Assembly (NCBI GenBank): GCA_029052085.1
Contig: JAIDJS010000334.1
Span: 1-9,505 of the forward strand
DNA length: 9,505 nt
From: Eubacterium sp.
GTDB lineage: Bacteria; Bacillota; Clostridia; Oscillospirales; Acutalibacteraceae
Reading direction: 5' to 3'
Each line of letters starts with the position of its first letter. Position 1 is the first letter of the stretch. The notes beneath the pieces are model-generated. The model ran no database searches and was not told the origin of the DNA. It saw only the letters and a program-made list of their open reading frames with translations. The position numbers and the translations under genes were made by a program. Shown here piece after piece: positions 1-6,429 of the stretch.

Positions 1-61
1 GAACACCGCAGGTTGATTTCCCCGAACCCGGCATACCTATTAATATAATGTTGCTGTTCAT
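1..61 (-). CDS. aroK: Shikimate kinase, N-terminal fragment (cut by window edge)
   Basis: Only the first 20 codons are present; the gene continues past position 1. The start is the ATG at 61-59, three bases after the nth stop codon. The peptide begins with a hydrophobic beta strand (NIILIG) running into a P-loop, GMPGSGKST, at residues 9-17. A P-loop this close to the N terminus, in the form I-G-M-P-G-S-G-K-S-T, is typical of clostridial shikimate kinases, which phosphorylate the 3-hydroxyl of shikimate with ATP in the chorismate pathway. The diagnostic shikimate-binding residues (DxD, the GGG loop) are outside the window, so another small P-loop kinase, such as a gluconate or nucleoside monophosphate kinase, remains possible. 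There is no strong Shine-Dalgarno sequence, so translation may depend on coupling to nth. Confidence 0.68.
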   Translation of the reverse strand, partial: MNSNIILIGMPGSGKSTCGV

Positions 62-64
62 AAG

Positions 65-697
65 CTATTTTACACCAACCCTTTTGCAGATTTCGCTCAT
101 TTTGCACGCATTGCAAAGCGGCTTTCTTGCCGAACAGACATCCCTTCCGAAAAGAACAAGCCTGTGGCAGAAATCCGAACCCTCCTCTGCAGGAATAATC
201 TTTTTTAAAGCAAACTCAATTTTCTTCGGATCCTTTTCTGCAACAAGACCAAGTCTGTTTGTTATTCTGATACAATGCGTATCTACAACAATGGACGGCT
301 TGCCGTAAATATCACCTACAATCAAATTCGCTGTTTTTCTGCCGACACCGGGAAGTGTTATCAAATCTTCAATTGTATCAGGAACTCTTCCGTCAAAATC
401 GGATAAAATCCTTTGCGCCATTCCGACGATTGACTCTGCCTTGCTTTTATAAAAGCCGCAGGAATGTATGTACCTTTCAACCTCTTTTACATCGGCATTT
501 GCATAATCTTCAATCGTTTTATATCTTTCAAACAGCGCAGGGGTAACAAGATTAACCCTTGCATCGGTACATTGAGCGGAAAGCCTTACCGCAACAAGCA
601 GTTCAAACGGATTAGATGCCGTAAGAGAACATATTGCTTCCGGATATAATTCCTTTAAAATTTCAACAGCCTTTATGGCCCTTTCCTTTTTCGTCAC
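65..697 (-). CDS. nth: Endonuclease III (DNA glycosylase/AP lyase)
   Basis: This 210-residue protein has the usual length and all landmarks of endonuclease III. The enzyme excises oxidised pyrimidines and nicks the abasic site by beta-elimination in base excision repair. The helix-hairpin-helix LPGVGRKTAN spans residues 115-124, with catalytic Lys121. The catalytic Asp139 lies in VVDTH. The C-terminal 4Fe-4S ligands are Cys188, Cys195, Cys198 and Cys204, with the standard C-x6-C-x2-C-x5-C spacing. All catalytic residues are present, so activity is expected. The start is a GTG at 697-695 that overlaps the stop of the aldo/keto reductase gene as GTGA. A GGGGA at 712-708, about 10 bases upstream, may serve as ribosome binding site. 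The shikimate kinase gene begins three bases after the stop. MutY is unlikely because the protein is short and lacks the MutY C-terminal domain. Confidence 0.96.
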   Translation of the reverse strand: MTKKERAIKAVEILKELYPEAICSLTASNPFELLVAVRLSAQCTDARVNLVTPALFERYKTIEDYANADVKEVERYIHSCGFYKSKAESIVGMAQRILSDFDGRVPDTIEDLITLPGVGRKTANLIVGDIYGKPSIVVDTHCIRITNRLGLVAEKDPKKIEFALKKIIPAEEGSDFCHRLVLFGRDVCSARKPLCNACKMSEICKRVGVK

Positions 698-1593
698 GGT
701 ACAATATTCCCCATTTCTCTGTAAATTTCATACCACTGCTGCCTTGAAAGCGCAACATTTTCACTTTCAGCAAGCAGCTTCAGCCTTTCCGGGCTGGTTG
801 TTCCGAGAATCGGCTGCACATTATTTATTCTTGAAATAAACGCAACAGCCAGTGCCTCCTTTGAAACACCAAAGCCCGATGCCTTTTCAGCAAGCTTCCG
901 GCTTTGCCCGGAAACGGTTTCATCATCTGAAAAAATGCCGTTTTTACTTCGGAGAGGTCCCCATGCCTGAATGACCATATCGTTTAATTGGCAATAAGGC
1001 AGAACCGAACCATCCTTATCAACCGAAAAACCATTATCCATATTAACACACATACCGCTGTCTATCATACCGGTATGAAAAACACCAAGCTGAAGCTGAT
1101 TTACAATAATAGGAAATTCAACATATTTTTTCAGAAGCTCTATCTGCATAGGATTAAAATTTGAAACACCAAAATTTCTTACAAGCCCTCTTGAATAGAG
1201 TGTTTCAAACGCTTGCGCAACCTCCTCGCCTTCCATAAGCACATCCGGACGATGAAGACACAGCACATCAAGATAATCACAGTTTATTCTTTTTATTGAT
1301 GCCTCGGCAGATGAGATAATATGCTCCTTTGAAAAATCATAAAAGCCTTTTCGGATACCGCATTTTGATTGAATATACAGTTCATTTCTTTTGACATTCT
1401 TTATTGCTTTACCGAAAAATTCTTCCGATTTTCCCGAACAATATATATCCGCATTATCAAAAAAGTTTATTCCGCATTCAATCGCAGTTTTAACAACAGC
1501 TTCCGCTTCCCTTTCGGTTTTATTTCCTATACGCATACAGCCATACGAAAGCCTTGAAGCGTTTATATCCCTGCCAACTTTAATGAATTTCAT
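694..1593 (-). CDS. Aldo/keto reductase, YdhF-like
   Basis: This 299-residue single-domain protein belongs to the NAD(P)H-dependent aldo/keto reductase superfamily, a cytosolic TIM-barrel fold. The catalytic tetrad is visible: Asp46 and Tyr51 in FFDNADIY, Lys77 in QSKCG, and His114 in LHRPD. The GVSNF motif is at 142-146. The C-terminal cofactor-binding segment is PILGTTSPERL at 261-271. The MIDSGMCVNMDNG stretch (176-188) and the C-terminal WYEIYREMGN resemble E. coli YdhF and its relatives, whose physiological substrate is not settled, so no substrate is assigned. The ATG start overlaps the rarA stop as TAATG. A strong AAAGGAG at 1607-1601 sits 7 bases upstream, inside the end of rarA, so the start is secure. 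The 3' end overlaps nth by four bases. The neighbours give no hint of its substrate. Confidence 0.93.
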   Translation of the reverse strand: MKFIKVGRDINASRLSYGCMRIGNKTEREAEAVVKTAIECGINFFDNADIYCSGKSEEFFGKAIKNVKRNELYIQSKCGIRKGFYDFSKEHIISSAEASIKRINCDYLDVLCLHRPDVLMEGEEVAQAFETLYSRGLVRNFGVSNFNPMQIELLKKYVEFPIIVNQLQLGVFHTGMIDSGMCVNMDNGFSVDKDGSVLPYCQLNDMVIQAWGPLRSKNGIFSDDETVSGQSRKLAEKASGFGVSKEALAVAFISRINNVQPILGTTSPERLKLLAESENVALSRQQWYEIYREMGNIVP

Positions 1594-2864
1594 TATTTTT
1601 CTCCTTTAATTTTATCCCAGTACACTTTAAAGGCCTGCTCATTTTTATTCTCGCCTGCATGATAATATTGTACATCCTTGATTGCATCGGGAAGATACTG
1701 CTGATCAATCCAATGGTTTCCATACAAATGCGGATATTCATAAAACTGACCTTTAACAGCAGCATCCTCGCCGTCAAAATGCTTATTCTGAAGCGTTCTC
1801 GGAATAGGTCCGTAATTACCTTTTTTTACATCGTCAATTGCCATATTTATGGCTTCATAGGCGGAATTGCTTTTGGGAGAGGCAGCAACAAGAACAACGG
1901 CATCTGCAAGCGGAATTCTTGCTTCCGGAAGCCCGATCATCATTGCAGCATCAATTGCCGCCTTAACAATGGGAATAATCTGGGGATAAGCCAAGCCCAC
2001 ATCCTCGCAGGCACAAACCATAAGCCTTCGGCAGGCAGAAGGCAGATCTCCCGCTTCAAGAAGCCTTGCAAGATAATGGAGCGCCGCATCGGGGTCTGAA
2101 CCACGCATACTTTTCTGATAGGCAGAGATAATATCATAATGCTCATCGCCTTCTCTGTCGTATTTCACGGCACTTTTCTGCGTTAATTCCTCAGCCGTTT
2201 CAAGCAGAATATGCTTCATTCCATTTTCCGTTGAGGTAACAAAAAAGCAGTTTTCAACACTGTTTAATGCTTTTCTTACATCTCCGCCGCAGCCCCTTGC
2301 TATTTTATCAAAGACGCCATCCTCCGCTTCAATTTCAACCTCATTTTCACTTGCTAAAATATCAAAGCCTCTTTTGACGGCAGGCACAATGTCCTGCCAT
2401 TCAATGGTTTTGAATTCAAACACGGTTGAACGGGAAAGGATGGCAGGATAAATATAAAAATAAGGATTTTCCGTTGTTGAAGCAATCAACGTTATTTTTC
2501 CGTTTTCTATGTATTCAAGCAGACTTTGCTGCTGGCGCTTATTGAAATACTGGATTTCATCAAGATAAAGAAGAATACCATTCGGTGCTTCAAGGGTTCC
2601 TATCTGGGCAACAATATCCTTAATATCCTGCGTTGAAGCACTTGTACCGTTCAGCTTTCTTAAGGTTTTTTGTGTTTTCTGCGCAATAATGGAAGCAACC
2701 GTAGTTTTTCCCACACCTGACGGGCCATAAAAAATCAAATTGGGAAGATTGCCGTTTTCTATCAGGTTATACAGAGGTCTGCCTTTTTCAAGCAAATGCT
2801 TTTGCCCTACAACCTCCGAAAGCTCGCTTGGTCTTATCCTTGAAGCAAGAGGATTATGATTCAT
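1593..2864 (-). CDS. rarA: Replication-associated recombination ATPase RarA/MgsA
   Basis: This 423-residue AAA+ ATPase is of the RarA/MgsA (eukaryotic WRNIP1) family. The family acts at stalled replication forks and is related to clamp-loader subunits. Visible motifs are Walker A GPSGVGKTT (47-55), Walker B LLYLDEIQ (98-105, with Asp102 and Glu103), sensor 1 STTEN (129-133), the arginine-finger segment ILSRS (142-146), and sensor 2 GDVRKALN (194-201). The family-specific C-terminal half is also clear: GSDPDAALHYLARLLEAGD (255-273), RRLMVCACEDVGLA (279-292), and the terminal YPHLYGNHWIDQQYLPD (377-393). The length is normal and no motif is missing. The start ATG has AAGGAGG at 2880-2874 with 9-base spacing and overlaps the end of queH by 11 bases, suggesting translational coupling. 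RuvB and DnaX are excluded by the C-terminal domain. Confidence 0.96.
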   Translation of the reverse strand: MNHNPLASRIRPSELSEVVGQKHLLEKGRPLYNLIENGNLPNLIFYGPSGVGKTTVASIIAQKTQKTLRKLNGTSASTQDIKDIVAQIGTLEAPNGILLYLDEIQYFNKRQQQSLLEYIENGKITLIASTTENPYFYIYPAILSRSTVFEFKTIEWQDIVPAVKRGFDILASENEVEIEAEDGVFDKIARGCGGDVRKALNSVENCFFVTSTENGMKHILLETAEELTQKSAVKYDREGDEHYDIISAYQKSMRGSDPDAALHYLARLLEAGDLPSACRRLMVCACEDVGLAYPQIIPIVKAAIDAAMMIGLPEARIPLADAVVLVAASPKSNSAYEAINMAIDDVKKGNYGPIPRTLQNKHFDGEDAAVKGQFYEYPHLYGNHWIDQQYLPDAIKDVQYYHAGENKNEQAFKVYWDKIKGEK

Positions 2865-3483
2865 TTAAAGCTCCCTCCTTTTTTGAAAATACACATCCGC
2901 AGAAATTCTGGCGGTACAGCTTATACTGCTTAGAAAGTTCAATAGAACGCTTATATCCCTCTTTCTTTTTGAAATCGGACGGAAGCCATTTAACACCGAA
3001 TGCTTCGGCAGTTTCAAATCCGATTTCATTTATTTTCTGAGAATTTTTGAGAGGGCTTATCGAAAGCGTTGTACAAAAATAATCAAAACCCTGTTCCTTT
3101 GCAAGCCTTGCCGTTTCTTCAAGCCGTAAGCGATAACACCGAAAGCATCTTTCTCCGCCTTCGGGAAGCTTCTCAAGCCCTTTTGATATTTCCAGAAAAT
3201 CATCATAACGATAGCTTCCCTCAATAACCTTTATATTCTCATCAGGAAGCATTTCGGCAACAAGACGTTTTTCCTCATCAAGCCTTTTATCAAACTCAGC
3301 CTTAGGAGAAATATTCGGATTATAATAAAAAACCGTTATATCAAAATGTTCATAAAGATACATAAGACAGGCGCTTGAGCACGGAGCACAGCACGCATGA
3401 AGCAAAAGAGAGGGCATCATTTGCTCTCTCTTATTGTTTTGAATGATCTTTTCAGTTTCAATGCTGTAATTTATTTTATTCAT
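2854..3483 (-). CDS. queH: Epoxyqueuosine reductase QueH
   Basis: This 209-residue protein of the former DUF208 family is QueH, the non-QueG epoxyqueuosine reductase. It carries out the last step of queuosine synthesis in the wobble position of GUN-anticodon tRNAs. The hallmark is LLLHACCAPCSS (27-38), with the adjacent Cys31-Cys32 pair and Cys35. Further cysteines expected for metal-cluster binding are Cys113 and Cys116 (CFRC) and Cys195 and Cys197 (CGC). YYNPNI (53-58) and the DYFCTTLSISPLKN segment (134-147) are also typical. The ATG at 3483 has no good Shine-Dalgarno sequence. An ATG at codon 22 has a purine-rich GAGAGAG before it, but I keep the longer start because the N-terminal NYxxExxKII segment recurs in clostridial QueH proteins as I recall them. 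No other queuosine gene is in the window. The gene starts 10 bases after the third hydrolase gene. Confidence 0.95.
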   Translation of the reverse strand: MNKINYSIETEKIIQNNKREQMMPSLLLHACCAPCSSACLMYLYEHFDITVFYYNPNISPKAEFDKRLDEEKRLVAEMLPDENIKVIEGSYRYDDFLEISKGLEKLPEGGERCFRCYRLRLEETARLAKEQGFDYFCTTLSISPLKNSQKINEIGFETAEAFGVKWLPSDFKKKEGYKRSIELSKQYKLYRQNFCGCVFSKKEGALNES

Positions 3484-3493
3484 ATCTGTATTT

Positions 3494-4921
3494 TTACATT
3501 ATGTAGTTTTTAGGATTGACTCTCTGATTATCCACTCTTATTTCAAAATGACAATGCGGGCCTGTTGAGTTTCCGGTTGAACCGGATTTTGCAATCTGCT
3601 GACCCTTTGCAACTGAATCACCGGGAGATACAAGGATACCGGAATTATGAGCATAAAGTGTAAAAATATGCCTTCCGTTTGAATCTGTTCCGTGATAAAT
3701 CATTACATAATAGCCATAGCTTGTAGTCAGCTTTTTTACAAGAGAAACAACACCGGACTGTGCAGCAACAATCTTTGAACCGGTTGGGCAGGGAAAATCT
3801 ATACCGCCGTGGTAAGAGCCGTTTGAATAATTCGGAAATCCTGCCGAAATCGTTCTGTAGCTTGTTGGATAGGTCATATTATAAACAGCGTCAGATCTGT
3901 CATAAACATCCGTCGGCTTTTGGAAGTCAGCAGTAGTTTCTTCTCTGTCACTGGTTGTTGCAAGAGTAACATCCTCCGGATTCTTAATCCCCTTAATAAC
4001 CGCTTCAATTTCAGCTTCAACCGCTTTTTTTATTGCTTCATCCTCATTCCGGAATTCGGAATACATACCGTTTTTCGCAGTAAGCTCAGCAAAAAGCTTA
4101 TCACTTTCCGCCTTATCAACAGAAAGAGCAATTTTCTTTTTTGCAATTTCATTCTGGGTTTCGGTTAATTGATCCTGCTTTGTTTCAAGATCATTTTTCT
4201 TAAGATACAAATCTGATTTCATCAAATCAAGATTAGCCTTTTTGGCATTAAGATCCGATTCCTGCTGCATGATTTTATCTGTTTCCGCCTGGATATCGGA
4301 AAGAAGATTTGAATCAGACTTTGACATGGTTTTTATCATTTCATATCTTGTAAAAAGCTTAGACAAATCTGAACATTCAAGCAAGGATTCAATAAGGCTT
4401 GAGCTGCCGGAAACATAAACCGCACGCATTCTTGAACGATATTCCGAAAGCTTTTCTTCAAACTCCTGATTCAGCTTGTCAATCTTATCCTGAACAGCAT
4501 CAATTTCCGCCTGCAGAGCATCCGCCTCTGCCTGGTTTTCATCAATCTTTTTCTGAAGCGCATCTATTTCCTCACGAAAGTCCGCTATCTGACTGTCCAG
4601 CACGGTAAGCTGCTGATTTACATAACCGATTTTCTGATCCAGCGTATTTATGTATTCCTCTGTATCCTTTGAAACAGAGGCAAGCGCATTAAGCTTTGTA
4701 TCAAGATCAGAAATATTTTTTTCAAATTCCTTTCTTTGCTCTTCAAGCTTTCGCTGCGCTTCCATCTTTTCCTTTTCGGAAGCCGTTGTACTTTCCTTTA
4801 CACTTGTGGCAGGCTTTTTCTCATCAGCATAGGAATGATATCCTCCCGCCGAAACAAAGGATATCATAAGGCAAAAAGATAAAAACAATATTGCAAATTT
4901 TATTGAATTTTTATGATGCAT
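3494..4921 (-). CDS. Secreted coiled-coil M23 endopeptidase, third of three paralogs
   Basis: This 475-residue exported protein is predicted to cut peptidoglycan cross-links or stem peptides. It has a signal peptide (residues 1 to about 27-33, hydrophobic core AILFLSFCLMISFVSAG), a heptad-rich coiled coil (about 47-165), the PcsB-like hinge YRSRMRAVYVSG (161-172), and a second helical segment (about 190-310). An acidic/Thr linker (311-346) leads to the M23 domain (350-475). Zinc ligands His371 and Asp375 (HGGID) and His458, and catalytic His425 (YAH) and His456 (PHCHFE), are all present, so the enzyme should be active. The catalytic domain closely resembles that of the first paralog. The region upstream has only a weak GGGCG in place of a Shine-Dalgarno sequence, plus a possible promoter, so expression may differ from its siblings. 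By family analogy it may be activated by FtsEX through the coiled coil; that is inference. Confidence 0.93.
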   Translation of the reverse strand: MHHKNSIKFAILFLSFCLMISFVSAGGYHSYADEKKPATSVKESTTASEKEKMEAQRKLEEQRKEFEKNISDLDTKLNALASVSKDTEEYINTLDQKIGYVNQQLTVLDSQIADFREEIDALQKKIDENQAEADALQAEIDAVQDKIDKLNQEFEEKLSEYRSRMRAVYVSGSSSLIESLLECSDLSKLFTRYEMIKTMSKSDSNLLSDIQAETDKIMQQESDLNAKKANLDLMKSDLYLKKNDLETKQDQLTETQNEIAKKKIALSVDKAESDKLFAELTAKNGMYSEFRNEDEAIKKAVEAEIEAVIKGIKNPEDVTLATTSDREETTADFQKPTDVYDRSDAVYNMTYPTSYRTISAGFPNYSNGSYHGGIDFPCPTGSKIVAAQSGVVSLVKKLTTSYGYYVMIYHGTDSNGRHIFTLYAHNSGILVSPGDSVAKGQQIAKSGSTGNSTGPHCHFEIRVDNQRVNPKNYIM

Positions 4922-4955
4922 TACATCACGCCCATTTAAATTGATTTATATTTTT

Positions 4956-4986
4956 ATTATACTATACCTGATAGTGATTTTGCTAA
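4956..4986 (-). promoter_or_regulatory. Possible internal promoter before the third hydrolase gene
   Basis: The 71-bp gap between the second and third hydrolase genes (4922-4992) is the longest between genes. On the minus strand it holds a perfect TATAAT (4961-4956) and, 19 bases upstream, a TTAGCA (4986-4981) matching TTGACA at four of six positions. The spacing is longer than ideal and AT-rich DNA gives such matches by chance, so this is tentative. Confidence 0.3.
4961..4975. repeat. Short perfect inverted repeat, possible operator
   Basis: ACTAT and ATAGT form a perfect 5+5 dyad around a 5-base centre (ACTATACCTGATAGT on the plus strand). It touches the candidate -10 box of the internal promoter at base 4961. 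It is too weak and AT-rich, and lacks a following uridine tract, to be an intrinsic terminator. A regulator site is possible but chance is a fair alternative. Confidence 0.25.
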
Positions 4987-4992
4987 TTATAT

Positions 4993-6384
4993 TTATGGCA
5001 AATAATCTGCCGGGTTTTTCCTGTCAGCCGAGGAAGCGGTAGGTGTTCTTACTTCAAAATGGCAATGAGGCCCCGATGAATTTCCTGTTGAACCCGAATA
5101 GGCTATAAGCTGACCTTTTTGAACACGCTGACCCTCTGATACAAGCCTTACGGCATTATGGGCATAAAGGGTATAAACAGGATCTCCCGATTTCGTTGTT
5201 TTATCATGCATAATAACTATATATCTTCCATAGCTTCTGTATGAGCCGTCCTCATTAACCAGATCATCGGAAATAATAACTGTTCCGGATTCTGCAGCAA
5301 CCACATTGGAATTTAATGAGCAGGCAAAATCACATCCGTTATGATTCGGATAGTCGTAAAATCCGCATGTAATCATTTTCTGAGACGGCACAGGATAGGT
5401 AAAATGTATATAGCTGTTTGTATTTTTTTTGGTAGTTGAAACGGTTGTGGACGGGTCTGCTTCATTATTGCTCGGAGCAGTTGTAGATGTAGTCGTTGTA
5501 ACAACCGTATCTGCATATTTATTGGCGGCGGCAGCAAGCTTTTTATCTATCTCATCAAGATTTTCCTGATTATCCTCAAGAAATTCCGTATAATAACCTG
5601 TTTCCTCGCTGAGCTTTCGTATAAGTGTATTCGCACCAACCATTTCAGCAGAAAGGTTGGTTTTCTTTTCGTGCAGCGAATTTTGCTTTTCTTCCAGAGA
5701 AATGATACTTTTTTCAAGTTTTTCTTTGTTCTTCAAAAGCGCTGTTCTTTGAGCGGTAAGCTGTGCCTCACGCTCCGTCAGTTCTATTTTTGAAGCCTTG
5801 ATTTCTTCCATTTCGGATTGGATATTATCAAGAAGCTCGCTGTCTTTTTTAGCTACTGAGCGAAGCATTTCCAGCCGGGTTAAAAGCTGAGAAATATCAT
5901 TGCTTGTTAAGAGAAACGCAACAATACTTGTATCTCCGCTGATATACATAGCACGAAGCCTTTGGCGATACGCCTCATAATTCTCATCAAACTGAGCAGT
6001 TGCCGAATCCAGCTCCTCTGAAAGTATTTCAATATCCTTTTCAGCAGTTAAAATTGCTTTTTCGTTTTCCTCGCAATCAAGCTGCAAAGAAGCAACATCG
6101 GCCTTGCCTTTTTCAACATCATTATCAACAAGCTTCATTTCCTGCTCAAGATAATCTATTTTTTCGTTGAGCGCATCAAGGCGTTCCTTTGCGCCCGCCG
6201 ATTCGGCATCCAGTTCATCAAGCTTATTATTCGCTTCCTTAATTTTCTGCTCTATAACAGCCTTTTCCTCTTCAGGAGAAAACTCTGCCATAGCAGGATA
6301 AATAGAAATTTCTGACAGTGCAAAAATAAAGCAGAAAGTCAACAAAACAGAAATCGGCTTCTTTAATATGCTGATCAGTTTCAT
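4993..6384 (-). CDS. Secreted coiled-coil M23 endopeptidase, second paralog, divergent active-site loop
   Basis: This 463-residue exported M23 peptidase is numbered from the ATG at 6384. It has a signal peptide ending near AMA-EF (about residue 33), a coiled coil (about 38-140), the PcsB-like hinge YRQRLRAMYISG (139-150), and a second helical segment (about 165-285). A Thr/Ser-rich linker (about 293-324) precedes the M23 domain. Zinc ligands His348, Asp352 and His442 and catalytic His409 and His440 are intact. The loop before the HxxxD motif is three residues shorter than in the other two paralogs, and Cys340 and Cys351 are unique to this copy. An in-frame GTG at 6393 would add three residues, but it overlaps the AAGGAAG Shine-Dalgarno (6399-6393), which sits 8 bases before the ATG, so the ATG is preferred. 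The gene begins 45 bases after the stop of the first paralog. It may be an FtsEX-controlled hydrolase with a distinct substrate. Confidence 0.92.
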   Translation of the reverse strand: MKLISILKKPISVLLTFCFIFALSEISIYPAMAEFSPEEEKAVIEQKIKEANNKLDELDAESAGAKERLDALNEKIDYLEQEMKLVDNDVEKGKADVASLQLDCEENEKAILTAEKDIEILSEELDSATAQFDENYEAYRQRLRAMYISGDTSIVAFLLTSNDISQLLTRLEMLRSVAKKDSELLDNIQSEMEEIKASKIELTEREAQLTAQRTALLKNKEKLEKSIISLEEKQNSLHEKKTNLSAEMVGANTLIRKLSEETGYYTEFLEDNQENLDEIDKKLAAAANKYADTVVTTTTSTTAPSNNEADPSTTVSTTKKNTNSYIHFTYPVPSQKMITCGFYDYPNHNGCDFACSLNSNVVAAESGTVIISDDLVNEDGSYRSYGRYIVIMHDKTTKSGDPVYTLYAHNAVRLVSEGQRVQKGQLIAYSGSTGNSSGPHCHFEVRTPTASSADRKNPADYLP

Positions 6385-6392
6385 TGACTCCA

Positions 6393-6399
6393 CTTCCTT
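6393..6399 (-). promoter_or_regulatory. Ribosome binding site deciding the start of the second hydrolase
   Basis: AAGGAAG on the minus strand is followed by 8 bases and then ATG at 6384. The alternative GTG start at 6393-6391 would overlap the last base of this element, so it cannot use it. This supports the ATG. Confidence 0.7.
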
Positions 6400-6429
6400 G
6401 AATATTAATACTTTTTAAATATGTAAAAA

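Noticed and set aside
1659..2099. Plus-strand open frame of 146 codons opposite rarA
   Set aside because: It is antisense to conserved RarA motifs, and I saw no domain in its translation.
3484..3493. preQ1 riboswitch before queH
   Set aside because: Only 10 bases separate queH from the preceding gene, so there is no room, and no aptamer-like sequence was seen at the end of that gene.
3920..4168. Plus-strand open frame of 82 codons inside the third hydrolase gene
   Set aside because: It is antisense to a well-supported gene, has no recognisable domain, and reflects the low stop frequency opposite coiled-coil codons.
6385..6393. GTG start for the second hydrolase three codons upstream
   Set aside because: The Shine-Dalgarno AAGGAAG overlaps this codon, whereas it is ideally placed for the ATG at 6384.
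6385..6429. Promoter between the first and second hydrolase genes
   Set aside because: A TTTACA-like element is present, but no acceptable -10 box follows at 16-18 bases, so only the ribosome binding site is supported.
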